From assembly GCF_002355275.1 (NCBI RefSeq), contig NZ_CP023449.1, forward strand, positions 2,148,001 through 2,212,000: a stretch of DNA of 64,000 nucleotides. Reading direction: 5' to 3'. The position numbers and the translations under genes were made by a program. Below the pieces are notes generated by a model that was not told the DNA's origin, did no database searches, and was given only the letters and a program-made list of their open reading frames with translations. Below, piece by piece: positions 37,314 to 46,412 of the stretch (its first letter is position 1; every line of letters begins with the position of its first letter). The DNA comes from Rhizorhabdus dicambivorans (GTDB lineage Bacteria; Pseudomonadota; Alphaproteobacteria; Sphingomonadales; Sphingomonadaceae).

Positions 37314-37657
37314 TCCGCTTTCTTGGGCCGTGGACGGGGCCGCTTCTTCGCCAGGGCCTGTTCGTGCGCGCGCCCGATCATCGCCATCACCCGCTCGGGA
37401 TCGGCGCTGTCATACCGCACCAGCACCGCAGGCCAGCCTTCATAATGCGGGGTCTGCCAATAGGTGTCGGGGTCGGTCTCCTTGAGCATGTCGACCGTGT
37501 CGCGATCGATCAGCAGGCAGAAGCTTCCGGCCTCGCGCCCCGGCGCCACAAAGGCATTGCCGTTCGCCTTGACCGCGGGGCCGCCATAATGGGTGGCACG
37601 CTCCGTGCCGGGCAGCGACGCCGCGAAGCCGCTCACCTCGTCCCAGTCGAGGCTCAT
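37310..37657 (-). CDS. MmcQ/YjbR family protein
   Basis: A 115-residue protein, MSLDWDEVSGFAASLPGTERATHYGGPAVKANGNAF (read in parts), with FCLLIDRDTVDMLKETDP and YEGWPAVLVRYD, the standard MmcQ/YjbR arrangement of a double-wing DNA-binding-like fold. It overlaps rarA by ATGA upstream and the DUF429-like gene downstream, making a three-gene translationally coupled operon. Function of the family is not established. Confidence 0.88.
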   Translation of the reverse strand: MSLDWDEVSGFAASLPGTERATHYGGPAVKANGNAFVAPGREAGSFCLLIDRDTVDMLKETDPDTYWQTPHYEGWPAVLVRYDSADPERVMAMIGRAHEQALAKKRPRPRPKKAE

Positions 37658-38967
37658 TCGCCGCGCCGCTCGTGGCGCAGCTTCTCCCAATAGGCGATCC
37701 GCTCGGCGATCTTCGCCTCGAAGCCGCGATTCGCCGGCTGGTAGAAGCTCTGCGGCGCCATTTCCTCGGGCCAGTAATCGTCGCCCGAAAAGCCATCTTC
37801 GGCGTCATGGTCATAGGCATAGCCCTTGCCATAGCCGATATCCTTCATCAGCTTGGTCGGCGCGTTGAGGATGTTCTTGGGCGGGCTCAGTGACCCCGTC
37901 TCCTTCGCCGACCGGAAGGCCGCCTTCTGCGCGACATAGGCGGCGTTGGATTTGGGCGCGGTCGCCAGATAGAGGCAGGCCTGCACGATCGCCAGTTCGC
38001 CCTCGGGCGATCCCAGGAAGTCATAGGCGTCCTTGGCGGCCAGGCACTGCACCAGCGCCTGCGGATCGGCGAGGCCGACATCCTCGCTGGCAAAGCGCAC
38101 CAGCCGGCGCAGCACATAAAGCGGCTCCTCGCCGGCCGTCAGCATCCTCGCGAGATAGTAGAGCGCGGCCTGCGGGTCCGATCCGCGCAGCGATTTGTGC
38201 AGCGCCGATATCAGGTTGTAATGGCCCTCGCGGTCCTTGTCGTAGACCGCCATGCGCCGGTGGAGCAGCGCCGCCAGCTCGCCCGGCTCCAGATCATGGT
38301 CGATCGCGATCGAGAACAGCGTCTCAACCTGGTTGAGCAGGAAGCGCCCGTCGCCGTCGGCGGAGGCGACCAGCGCCTCGCGCGACGCCTGGGTCAGGGG
38401 CAGGGGCCTTTCCATCACCGCCTCGGCCCGTTCGATCAGGCGGGTCAGCGCGGCGGCGTCGAGCCGGTTGAGGATCAGCACCTGCGCACGGCTCAGCAGC
38501 GCTGCATTGAGCTCGAAGCTCGGATTCTCGGTGGTCGCGCCCACCAGCACCACCGTCCCATCCTCTACATAGGGCAGGAAGCTGTCCTGCTGGGCGCGGT
38601 TGAAGCGGTGGATCTCGTCCACGAACAACAGGGTGCGGGTGCCGATCCGGGCGTGCTCACGCGCCTCGGCGAAGATCTTCTTGAGGTCCGCCACGCCCGA
38701 AAACACCGCCGAGACCGGCGCGAAGCGCAGGCCCACCGCATCGGCCAGCAGTCGCGCGATCGTCGTCTTGCCCGTTCCCGGCGGCCCCCACAGCACCAGC
38801 GAGGAGAGGCGCCCGGCGGCGACCATCCGGCCGATCGCGCCTTCGGGGCCGGTGAGGTGCTCCTGTCCGATCACCTCATCCAGGCTGCGCGGCCGCAGCC
38901 GTTCGGCGAGCGGCGCGGCTTCGGCGGGGAGGGTTGCGGACGGTTCGGGCGCAAAGAGGTCGGCCAT
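37654..38967 (-). CDS. rarA: Replication-associated recombination protein A (MgsA/RarA AAA+ ATPase)
   Basis: A 437-residue AAA+ ATPase with Walker A GPPGTGKTT, Walker B LLFVDEIHRFNRAQQD, sensor 1 GATTENPSF and the RarA C-terminal tetramerisation region (RGSDPQAALYYLARML, ASEDVGLADPQAL, GYAYDHDAEDGFSGDDYWPE). The N-terminus MADLFAPEPSATLPAEAAPLAERLRPRSLDEVIGQ is split here only by convention; the start at 38967 gives the usual family length. It acts at stalled replication forks. Transcribed divergently from the padR gene. Confidence 0.97.
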   Translation of the reverse strand: MADLFAPEPSATLPAEAAPLAERLRPRSLDEVIGQEHLTGPEGAIGRMVAAGRLSSLVLWGPPGTGKTTIARLLADAVGLRFAPVSAVFSGVADLKKIFAEAREHARIGTRTLLFVDEIHRFNRAQQDSFLPYVEDGTVVLVGATTENPSFELNAALLSRAQVLILNRLDAAALTRLIERAEAVMERPLPLTQASREALVASADGDGRFLLNQVETLFSIAIDHDLEPGELAALLHRRMAVYDKDREGHYNLISALHKSLRGSDPQAALYYLARMLTAGEEPLYVLRRLVRFASEDVGLADPQALVQCLAAKDAYDFLGSPEGELAIVQACLYLATAPKSNAAYVAQKAAFRSAKETGSLSPPKNILNAPTKLMKDIGYGKGYAYDHDAEDGFSGDDYWPEEMAPQSFYQPANRGFEAKIAERIAYWEKLRHERRGE

Positions 38968-39037
38968 CGCCCAGCGATATAGGACGGCGGAAGCCGCCCG
39001 CACAGGGGCGTCGAAAGCCCACTTGTCAAAACTCTTT

Positions 39038-39051
39038 CAAGATATATCTTG
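39038..39051. promoter_or_regulatory. PadR operator (perfect palindrome)
   Basis: CAAGATATATCTTG is a perfect 14-base palindrome in the gap between divergent rarA and padR, 52 bases before the padR start. AAGATATATCTT-like palindromes are the usual type bound by PadR regulators, so it is most likely the autoregulatory site. Confidence 0.75.
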
Positions 39052-39102
39052 GATGCATCGAAACTGATTCGATTCATAACCAGAACGACAGATTGGAGTT
39101 TT

Positions 39103-39717
39103 ATGTTCGGTTTTCACAAACGCATGGGCGAACGCCATGCCCGCTGGCATGCGATGCGCGGCGGCCGCCATGGTGGTTTCTGGGGCGGGGGCTTCGGCGA
39201 CGCCTTCGAAGAGGGATTTGGCGGTTTCGGCGGAGGCCGTGGCGGCCGTGGCGGGCGCCGCCGGGTGTTCGACGGTGCCGAGCTGCGCCTTGTCCTGCTG
39301 GCCCTGATCGGTGAGCAGCCGCGCCACGGCTATGATCTGATCAAGGCGATCGAGGAGCGGTCTGGCGGAACCTACGCGCCCAGCCCCGGCGTGGTCTATC
39401 CGACGATCACGATGCTGGAGGACATGGGCCACATTGCCGAGCAGGCGGCCGAGGGTTCGAAGCGGCTGTTCGCGATCACCGAGGCGGGCAAGCTGGAGAT
39501 TGGCGAGCAGGCCGAGAAGGTCGAGGCGCTGTTCGCCCGGATCGCCGCGATGGGCGAGGAGCCGGGCGGCGAGGGCCGTTTCCCGGTCAAGCGGGCGATG
39601 ATGAACCTCGCCATGGCGTTGCGGGAGCGTATCTCGCGCGGCGATCGCAGCCCCGACATCGCCCATGAGATCGCGGCGCTGCTCGACGAGACCGCGCGCA
39701 AGATCGAGCGGCTGTGA
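39103..39717 (+). CDS. PadR-family transcriptional regulator
   Basis: A 204-residue regulator with a PadR winged helix (LRLVLLALIGEQPRHGYDLIK, YAPSPGVVYPTITMLEDMGHI) and a C-terminal helical dimerisation part. Residues 1-50 are an unusual Gly/His/Arg-rich extension (GGFWGGGFGDAFEEGFGGFG) common to PadR proteins of this group. Start at 39103 follows TTGGAG. A perfect palindrome upstream suggests autorepression. Overlaps the DUF2218 gene by one base (TGATG). Confidence 0.93.
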   Translation: MFGFHKRMGERHARWHAMRGGRHGGFWGGGFGDAFEEGFGGFGGGRGGRGGRRRVFDGAELRLVLLALIGEQPRHGYDLIKAIEERSGGTYAPSPGVVYPTITMLEDMGHIAEQAAEGSKRLFAITEAGKLEIGEQAEKVEALFARIAAMGEEPGGEGRFPVKRAMMNLAMALRERISRGDRSPDIAHEIAALLDETARKIERL

Positions 39718-40034
39718 TGGTCGCGGCGACGGCGGCGGTGCCGACCGCGAACGGCAGCAAATGTCTCCAGCAGCTCTGCAAGCACTGGTCGCACAATCTT
39801 TCGGTGGAATTCTCGCCCGAGAAGGGCGTGGTGGTGTTTCCGAAGGACGCGCGCGGCGCGGATTTTCCGGACGATGCCGCGGTCACCTTCACCGCCGCGC
39901 CGGACAGGCTGCACGTCCGCATCGAGGCGAGCGCCGACGAGCAGCTCGAACGGCTGAAGGAGGTGGTGGCGACCCATCTCGACCGCTTCGCCTTCCGGGA
40001 GGCGCCGCTGGGTTTCGATTGGAAGGAGGCCTGA
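39717..40034 (+). CDS. DUF2218 family protein
   Basis: A 105-residue protein with CLQQLCKHWSHN, a central beta segment, and LERLKEVVATHLDRFAFREA, the signature of DUF2218. Members often sit beside iron or siderophore transport genes; here it is coupled to a PadR regulator. The GTG at 39714 is an alternative start. No function is established for the family. Confidence 0.85.
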   Translation: MVAATAAVPTANGSKCLQQLCKHWSHNLSVEFSPEKGVVVFPKDARGADFPDDAAVTFTAAPDRLHVRIEASADEQLERLKEVVATHLDRFAFREAPLGFDWKEA

Positions 40035-40074
40035 CCGATCCTCCCCACACGAAGCGGGGGGAGGATCGTCCGTA

Positions 40075-41256
40075 TCACGGCACCGGGCTCTGCCGGATCA
40101 CGCGAATCCCCGCCTGATGCTGGCGGATGATCCGCATATAGCTGTCGACCAGTTCCTGGTTGACCTGGTCCCAGCCATAGCGCTCGCTGGCCCTCAGGCC
40201 CGCCTGGCCGATCGTGCGGCGCAGCTCCTCGCTGTCGCAGAAGGCCTGGAGCGCGTCGGCGAAGGCGATGATGCGCCCCGGTGCGATTAGCCGGCCGGTC
40301 ACGCCGTCCTCGATCAGGCTCTCGCTGCCGGTCGCACGCGCGGCGACGACGGGCAGGCCGGCGGCCATCGCCTCCAGCGTGACGTTGCCGAAGGTCTCCG
40401 TCACCGAGGGATTGAACAGCATGTCCATCGAGGCGACCGCGCGGCCCAAATCCTCGCCCGCCTGGAAGCCGGCGAACACCGCCTGGGGAAGCCTTTTCTC
40501 GAACCATTCGCGCGCCGGCCCCTGGCCCACCACCAGCACCTTGTGGCGCACCTGGCGGCGTTCGAGCTGGTCGATCGCGTCGGCGAACACGTCGAGCCCC
40601 TTTTCCATCACCAGCCGGCCGACGAAGCCGATCGCCACCTCGTCGTCGGCGATGCCCAGCGACCGTCGCCATTCCAGCGAGCGCCGCTCGGGCTGGAAGA
40701 TCGTCCGGTCGATCCCGCGAGACCAGATGCCGACGTCATAGCTCATCCGCTGTTCGCGCAGCAGTTGCGCCATCGATTCCGACGGCGCGAAGATCGCGTC
40801 GCAGCGGCGATAGAAGCGGCGCAGCAACGCCTCCACCAGCGGCTCCATGAAGGCCAGGCCGTAATAGCGGAAATAGGTTTCGAACCGGGTGTGGACCGAT
40901 GCCACCACCGGCAGCTTGCGCCGCAGCGCCAGGCTGACCGCGCGATGCCCCAGTATCTCGGGGCTCGCGACATGCAGGATGTTCGGATCGAAGCGGGTCA
41001 GGTCGCGCCGAACGCGCGCCGGAATGCCGGTAGGGAAGCGATATTCGGCGCGTCCCGGCACCGGCAGCGATGGCACGCTGACGAGATCGCCGGTCGGCGC
41101 GAAGGCGGGCTTCTCGATGGTCGGCGAATAGACGCGGACCGCCGCGCCCTGGCGCAGCAGATAGCCGACCAGCCGGTTCAGCGCCTGGTTCGCGCCGTCG
41201 CGCACATAGTTGTAGTTGCCCGTGAACAGGGCGACACGAAGCTGGGATGCGTCCAT
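40075..41256 (-). CDS. GT4-type glycosyltransferase (family 1)
   Basis: A 393-residue retaining GT-B transferase. RVALFTGNYNYVRDGANQAL forms the N-terminal Rossmann start, and the donor-binding half shows FVGRLVMEKGLDVFADAI, NPSVTETFGNVTLEAMAAG and the EX7E-like pattern typical of GT4. It most resembles the glycosyltransferases annotated as mannosyl or glucuronosyl transferases for membrane glycolipids. Single gene on the minus strand between DUF2218 and an iron-permease-family gene. Acceptor unknown. Confidence 0.9.
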   Translation of the reverse strand: MDASQLRVALFTGNYNYVRDGANQALNRLVGYLLRQGAAVRVYSPTIEKPAFAPTGDLVSVPSLPVPGRAEYRFPTGIPARVRRDLTRFDPNILHVASPEILGHRAVSLALRRKLPVVASVHTRFETYFRYYGLAFMEPLVEALLRRFYRRCDAIFAPSESMAQLLREQRMSYDVGIWSRGIDRTIFQPERRSLEWRRSLGIADDEVAIGFVGRLVMEKGLDVFADAIDQLERRQVRHKVLVVGQGPAREWFEKRLPQAVFAGFQAGEDLGRAVASMDMLFNPSVTETFGNVTLEAMAAGLPVVAARATGSESLIEDGVTGRLIAPGRIIAFADALQAFCDSEELRRTIGQAGLRASERYGWDQVNQELVDSYMRIIRQHQAGIRVIRQSPVP

Positions 41257-41372
41257 CGGCGCGCTTTAGGGGGCAAAGCCTATCGTCGCAACCGGAACAG
41301 CGGCATGCAGCCGAACGTTGTGCTACCGGAAGGAAGGTCCGGACTCGGACGATTTTTCTGAAGGGGCCAGAG

Positions 41373-41783
41373 ATGGATCAGTTCTTCACCCGGATCGCCG
41401 CCAGGATCGCCAGCGCGGTCGGCCAGCCGCTGGCCTTCGTGGTCGCCTTCGTGGCGATCATCCTCTGGGGCGCGAGTGGACCGATATTCGGCTTTTCGGA
41501 CACCTGGCAGCTGATCGTGAACACCACGACCACGATCATCACCTTCCTGATGGTGTTCCTGATCCAGAACGCGCAGAACCGCGACGCGGCGGCGATGCAG
41601 GCCAAGCTGGACGAGATCATCCGGGCGATCGATGGCGCGCGCAACGACTATATCGGTATCGAACATCTGACCGAGAGGCAGCTCGAGACGATCCGCGCGG
41701 ATATCGAACAGGAATGCGCCCCCGTCGGGGCGGGCCTGCCGCACCATACCGACAGCCTCGGCCATCTGATCCGGCGGCGATAG
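41373..41783 (+). CDS. Low-affinity iron permease family small membrane protein
   Basis: A 136-residue protein with two hydrophobic segments (LAFVVAFVAIILWGASGPIF and LIVNTTTTIITFLMVFLIQ) followed by NAQNRDAAAMQAKLDEIIRAI and a short acidic tail, the pattern of PF04120. TWQLIVNTTTTIITFLMVF is the family hallmark. Transport function has not been shown for these short bacterial members. Confidence 0.88.
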   Translation: MDQFFTRIAARIASAVGQPLAFVVAFVAIILWGASGPIFGFSDTWQLIVNTTTTIITFLMVFLIQNAQNRDAAAMQAKLDEIIRAIDGARNDYIGIEHLTERQLETIRADIEQECAPVGAGLPHHTDSLGHLIRRR

Positions 41784-41795
41784 CGAACTCCCCGG

Positions 41796-43124
41796 TCAGG
41801 CGGCCGGGGCCATCCATCCCTTCAGCGCCTCGCCGGCGCGCTCGGCCATCATCGCCTTGCGGTCGCCCTTACGCTTGCGGCCCCCGCGTGCGCCCTCCAG
41901 CGGCGGGAAAAGCCCGAAATTGACGTTCATCGGCTGGTAGCTCGCGGCGTCGGCACCGCCGGTTATATGGCCGAGCAGCGCGCCCAGCGCGGTCGTCTCC
42001 GGCGGTGACGCGATCGGCTGCCCCAGCAGTTCCGCGGCCGCGAAGCGCCCCGCCAGCAACCCGATCGCGGCGGACTCGACATAGCCTTCGCAGCCGGTGA
42101 TCTGGCCCGCGAACCGGACGTGCGGACGGCTCTTCAGCCGCAGCGTGCCGTCCAGCAGCTTGGGGCTTTGGATGAAGGTGTTGCGGTGGAGCCCGCCCAG
42201 CCGCGCGAACTCGGCCTTCTCCAGTCCGGGAATGGTGCGGAACAGCCGCACCTGCTCGGCATGTTTCAGCTTGGTCTGGAAGCCGACCATGTTCCACAGC
42301 GTTCCCAGCGCATTGTCCTGGCGCAGCTGCACCACGGCATAGGGCCAGCGGCCGGTGCGGGGATTATCGAGGCCCACCGGCTTCATCGGCCCATAGCGCA
42401 GCGTGTCGACCCCGCGCTCGGCCATCACCTCGATCGGCATGCAGCCGTCGAAATAGGGGGTGTCCTTCTCCCAGTCCTTGAACTCGCCCTTCTCGCCGTC
42501 CAGCAGCGCCTGGTGGAAGGCCAGATACTGGTCCTTGTCCATCGGGCAGTTGATATAGTCTTTCGTCTCGCCCTTATCCCAGCGAGAGGCCATCCAGGCG
42601 ACGTCCATGTCGATGCTGTGGTGGTGGACGATCGGCGCAATCGCATCGAAGAAGGCCAGCGCGTCGGCGCCGGTGGCATCGCCGATCGAGGCGGCCAGCG
42701 ATGCGGCGGTCAGCGGGCCGGTGGCGACGATCACGGCGCCGCTGTCGGGCAGCGCGTCAACCCGCTCGCGCTCCAGCTCGATGTTGGGATGCTCGGCGAT
42801 CGCCCGGGTCACCGCCTCCGCATAGCCCTCGCGGTCGACGGCCAGCGCCGATCCGGCCGGCACGCGGTGCGCGTCGGCCTTCGCCATGATCAGCGATCCC
42901 AGCGCGCGCATCTCGGCATGGAGCAGGCCGACCGCATTGTGCGGATCGTCAGACCGGAAACTGTTCGAGCAGACCAGTTCGGCAAGGCTGTCGGTCTGGT
43001 GCGCGGGGGTATTCTCCACTCCGCGCATTTCGGACAGGCGGACCCGGATTCCCGCCTCGGCGAGCTGCCACGCGGCTTCGGATCCGGCGAGCCCGCCGCC
43101 GATGATATGTATCTGATGCGTCAT
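41796..43124 (-). CDS. trmFO: Methylenetetrahydrofolate--tRNA-(uracil(54)-C5)-methyltransferase TrmFO
   Basis: A 442-residue flavoprotein: [20 protein letters not shown] is the FAD-binding start, then [29 protein letters not shown] and [22 protein letters not shown], all TrmFO signatures, ending with [11 protein letters not shown]. It makes 5-methyluridine at position 54 of tRNA using methylene-THF. Length equals the usual family size. Confidence 0.98.
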   Translation of the reverse strand: MTHQIHIIGGGLAGSEAAWQLAEAGIRVRLSEMRGVENTPAHQTDSLAELVCSNSFRSDDPHNAVGLLHAEMRALGSLIMAKADAHRVPAGSALAVDREGYAEAVTRAIAEHPNIELERERVDALPDSGAVIVATGPLTAASLAASIGDATGADALAFFDAIAPIVHHHSIDMDVAWMASRWDKGETKDYINCPMDKDQYLAFHQALLDGEKGEFKDWEKDTPYFDGCMPIEVMAERGVDTLRYGPMKPVGLDNPRTGRWPYAVVQLRQDNALGTLWNMVGFQTKLKHAEQVRLFRTIPGLEKAEFARLGGLHRNTFIQSPKLLDGTLRLKSRPHVRFAGQITGCEGYVESAAIGLLAGRFAAAELLGQPIASPPETTALGALLGHITGGADAASYQPMNVNFGLFPPLEGARGGRKRKGDRKAMMAERAGEALKGWMAPAA

Positions 43125-43178
43125 GCGGGCGCTTTAGACGTGGCGCGGCCCGGATTGAAGAGGGGAGTGGTCCCTTCC

Positions 43179-43304
43179 TCAGAGCGCCTTGTCGCCGGCC
43201 TCGCCCACCGACTGGATATCCCGGCCCAGGCCCTTCACCGTGTTGCAGGCGCTCAGCGTCACGATCACGCAGCCCAGGAGCGCAAGGCTCAGCATCTTCC
43301 GCAT
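43179..43304 (-). CDS. Entericidin A/B-family small lipoprotein
   Basis: A 41-codon gene: MRKMLSLALLGCVIVTLSAC is a lipoprotein signal with lipobox LSAC, then NTVKGLGRDIQSVGEAG, the entericidin family signature. A GGAG ribosome site lies upstream on the minus strand. The protein should be an outer-membrane or inner-membrane lipoprotein; entericidins in E. coli are toxin/antidote lipoproteins, but single copies such as this have no proven role. Confidence 0.9.
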   Translation of the reverse strand: MRKMLSLALLGCVIVTLSACNTVKGLGRDIQSVGEAGDKAL

Positions 43305-43366
43305 CGGTTCGTCTCCGTCACAAAACCCCGGGGAGGGTTAGCGGCGGCGCGTGCGGGCTGTCCACC

Positions 43367-44529
43367 TCAAAACCGGGCCTCGACCCTTTCGAGCCCCAGC
43401 CACTGGGCCATCGCGGCCAGTTCGTCCGCCAGTTCGCCCTCGGTGTCGGCGGGCGCGCCGGGTTCGAAATGGCGGGACTGGACCAGCAGGCGGGAGGCCT
43501 TGCGGTCGGCCTTCAGGTCGACCCGCGCGACCAGCCGGTCGCCGAGCAGCAACGGCAGCACATAATAGCCGTGCCGGCGCTTCTCGGCGGGGGTGTAGAT
43601 CTCGATCCGGTAATGGAAGCCGAACAGCCGCTCGGTCCGCGCGCGCTCCCAGATCAGCGGGTCGAACGGTGCCAGCAGCGCGCGTGCCGCGATCCGCCGG
43701 GGCGCCTTCGCGTCCCGGTGCAGCCAGGCGGGCTGGCGCCACCCATCCACCATGGCGGGCCGCAGCACGCCCTGCTCGGACAATTCGCCGATCGCCTGCT
43801 TCGTCTCGGCGACGCCGGTGCGGAAATAGTCGCGCAGGTCGCCCTCGGTCGCGATGCCCATGGCGCGGGCTGCCCGCTCCACAAGTTGGCGATGCGCGTC
43901 GGCCCTGGACGGCGTGGGAAGCGCCAGGATCGCGCCCGGGATCACCCGTTCGGTCAGGTCATAGACCCGTTCGAAGCCGTTGCGCCGGGTAGTGGTGGTG
44001 ATGTGGCCCGCCCAGAACAGCCATTCCAGGCGGCGCTTGGCATCGCCCCATTCCCACCAGCCGCTGCGGCTCCTGTCCTCGTCGAAATCGGAGGCGCCGA
44101 GCGGCCCTTCGGCGCGAATGCGATCGAGCACCGCCATCGCCTCGCTACGGCGTTCGCCCGCGAACACGCGCAGGCCCGCCCATCCGCGCTCGCCGCGATC
44201 GGCCTCGGCCATCCGCCAGCGCAGCAGCGGATGAAGGTCGAGGGGCAGAAGCGACGCCTCATGCGCCCAATATTCGAACATCCGCCGGCTGCGTCGGCCG
44301 CCCCAGGCGGCTTCGTCCAGCAATGCCCGGTCATAGCCGCCCAGCCGCGAGAAGGCGGGCAGATAATGGGCGCGCGTCAGCACGTTGACGCTGTCGATCT
44401 GGTGGAGCGAAAGCCGCTCTATCTCGCGCCGGAGCTGTGCCTGTCCGACCTTTCCGGGCGGGCCTTTCCGAATCCCTGCGCCGCCAGCGCGATCCGCCGG
44501 GCGGCCGCGAGCGACAGCCGCTCGGTCAC
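43367..44529 (-). pseudogene. YcaQ-like winged-helix DNA glycosylase, apparently frameshifted
   Basis: The main frame (to 43367) carries LHQIDSVNVLTRAHYLPAFSRLG, VFEYWAHEASL-like FEYWAHEASLLPLDL and LLAPFDPLIWERARTERLFGF, YcaQ/AlkX signatures. Its N-terminus, TERLSLAAARRIALAAQGFG, is in a different frame starting at GTG 44529, which overlaps the upstream stop as GTGA. Joining both near 44450-44462 (CGCCCGG followed by AAAGG) needs one extra base, and gives about 387 residues, normal for the family. So the gene has a one-base deletion or the assembly has an error. Family members excise interstrand crosslinks. Confidence 0.85.
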
Positions 44530-44786
44530 GTCCTGCCGATCCGCCCCGCCGCCCAGGCATAATCCTCGGCCGCCTTGCGGTCCTTCGGGTCCTTGAAGGC
44601 GGTCTCCGGATCGGGTGCGCTGCCCAGCGCATGCAGGAGGATCCACAGCGCGAAGCGGCGGCCCGCGTCGCGCTCGGTGCCGAAGGCGATGGCGACCCGC
44701 TCCCGCCCGGCCTCGATGGCGGCGTCGTCCAGCGTGTCGAGATCGTCTGTGTCGAAATAGTGGAGGAGGAGGGCGTCTAGATCCAT
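44526..44786 (-). CDS. Small conserved hypothetical protein
   Basis: An 86-residue acidic protein, MDLDALLLHYFDTDDLDTLD at the start and a C-terminal AEDYAWAAGRIGRT. No signal peptide or membrane segment. It overlaps the YcaQ-like start by GTGA, so the two are coupled. Not assigned to a known family by inspection. Confidence 0.7.
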   Translation of the reverse strand: MDLDALLLHYFDTDDLDTLDDAAIEAGRERVAIAFGTERDAGRRFALWILLHALGSAPDPETAFKDPKDRKAAEDYAWAAGRIGRT

Positions 44787-44866
44787 GGCGCAGCGATGCC
44801 GCGCCGATGCGTGCATGGCAAGCGATGACCGAACATGCCACCTCTTCCCGCTTTCGTCCGTGGGGC

Positions 44867-45673
44867 TCACCCGGGCTGGCGCTTCGCCCGCCGCCGTTTC
44901 CCCTCGCCCAGTTCGATCCACACCGGGGCATGATCGCTGGTCTTTTCCCAGCCGCGCACATGGCTGTCGACCTCGGCCGCCAGCAATCGGTCCGCCAGCG
45001 CCGGGCTGAGCAGCAGATGATCGATCCGCAACCCCGCGTCGCGGACGAAGGCATTACGGAAATAATCCCAGAAGGTGTAGATCGTCTCGTCCGGGTGCAG
45101 CGCGCGCAGCGCGTCGGTCCAGCCCTGGTCGAGCAGCCTGAAATAGGCGGCGCGGACCTCGGGCGCGAACAGCGCGTCGTCCAGCCAGCGCTCGGGCTTG
45201 TACACGTCGCGCTCGGTCGGCATCACGTTGAAGTCCCCGGCAAGGATGGCGGGGGCGCCGCTGTCGATCAGTTCGGCGGCATGGGCGATCAGCCGTTCGA
45301 ACCAGGCCAGCTTGTAATCGAATTTCGGGCCGGGCCGCGGATTGCCGTTGGGCAGATAGAGGCCGCCGATCAGCAGCCCGTTGACCGCGGCCTCGATATA
45401 GCGGCTGTGGGTGTCCTGGGGGTCGCCGGGCAGGCCGCGCCGCGTTTCGACCGGCGCGCCGACCCGGCTGAGGATCGCCACGCCGTTCCAGCTCTTCTGG
45501 CCGTGCCAGATCGCATCATAGCCGGCGGCGGCGATCGCGGCGGCGGGAAATCGCTCTTCGGGCGCCTTCAGCTCCTGCAGGCAGACGATGTCGGGGCGGG
45601 ACTCCTCCAGCCAGCGGAGCAGCACCGGGAGCCGGCCGTTGACCCCGTTCACATTATAGGTCGCGATCTTCAT
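44867..45673 (-). CDS. xthA: Exodeoxyribonuclease III
   Basis: A 268-residue AP endonuclease/exonuclease III: MKIATYNVNGVNGRL, CLQELKAPEERFP (metal Glu), GGLYLPNGN, LAGDFNVMPTERDVY (Asp/Asn), FWDYFRNAF, RIDHLLLS and SDHAPVWIEL (catalytic Asp-His). Length and motif order match XthA. It repairs abasic sites. Start at ATG 45673 gives the canonical N-terminus. Next to a ycaQ-like repair gene. Confidence 0.97.
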   Translation of the reverse strand: MKIATYNVNGVNGRLPVLLRWLEESRPDIVCLQELKAPEERFPAAAIAAAGYDAIWHGQKSWNGVAILSRVGAPVETRRGLPGDPQDTHSRYIEAAVNGLLIGGLYLPNGNPRPGPKFDYKLAWFERLIAHAAELIDSGAPAILAGDFNVMPTERDVYKPERWLDDALFAPEVRAAYFRLLDQGWTDALRALHPDETIYTFWDYFRNAFVRDAGLRIDHLLLSPALADRLLAAEVDSHVRGWEKTSDHAPVWIELGEGKRRRAKRQPG

Positions 45674-45783
45674 GGCTGCGCAATGAGCGAGGGCCCGGCC
45701 GCGTTCCGAAGGGGGTGACATTCGCCGCGCGCGGGATCAGGATGCCCGCCCAAGCATTGTCGTCCGCGAAGGAGAAAAGGCCG

Positions 45784-46410
45784 ATGCTCGAACATCTTCC
45801 CGCCTGGCTGGGCGCCATGCTCCGCAATGTCCGCGCGGGGCACAGCAAGCTCGTCATCGTCCAGCCCGAACTGGCGATCGGAGACGCGGTGATCGACCTG
45901 TCGAGCCCTGCCTTCGCCTATGGCGGGCGCCTGCCGGTGCGGTTCACCGCCGATGGGGAGGGCGTGTCGCCCCCGCTGGTCTGGGGCGACGTGCCGGAAG
46001 GGACGGTCAGTCTGGCGCTGATCGTCGAGGATCCCGATGCCCCGGCGCTGCATCCGCTGGTCCATGCGCTGGTCTGGAATCTTCCCGCCGGGGAGCGCCG
46101 CCTCGCCGAAGGGGCCATCGCCAAGGATGGCGGCGGCGCCGAGGACGGGCGCGACGTCGGCCGCAACAGCTTCTTCAGCGAGGGCTGGCTGCCGCCCGAT
46201 CCGCCCACCGGCCATGGCTCGCATGATTATGTCTTCCAGCTGTTCGCGCTGAGCGAGGCGATACCGATCGGCGCCAATCCCACCCGCAGCGAACTGGCCC
46301 GCGTAATAGAGGGCCGCGTGCTGGGCGCGGGCATGCTGGTCGGCACCTATTCGCGCGGCGAGGACAAGCCGCTCTCCAGCCCCGGTATCGTGGGCGCCTC
46401 GCCGGCCTGA
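45784..46410 (+). CDS. YbhB/YbcL family Raf kinase inhibitor-like (PEBP) protein
   Basis: A 208-residue PEBP-fold protein. FTADGEGVSPPLVWGDVPEG and LALIVEDPDAPALHPLVHALVWNLP are the ligand-pocket signatures, and GHGSHDYVFQLFALS the C-terminal one. Like bacterial YbhB it probably binds small anions or phospholipid headgroups; function is unproven. It has an extra N-terminal 40 residues (MLEHLPAWLGAMLRNVRAGH) common in alphaproteobacterial members. Confidence 0.93.
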   Translation: MLEHLPAWLGAMLRNVRAGHSKLVIVQPELAIGDAVIDLSSPAFAYGGRLPVRFTADGEGVSPPLVWGDVPEGTVSLALIVEDPDAPALHPLVHALVWNLPAGERRLAEGAIAKDGGGAEDGRDVGRNSFFSEGWLPPDPPTGHGSHDYVFQLFALSEAIPIGANPTRSELARVIEGRVLGAGMLVGTYSRGEDKPLSSPGIVGASPA

Positions 46411-46412
46411 TC

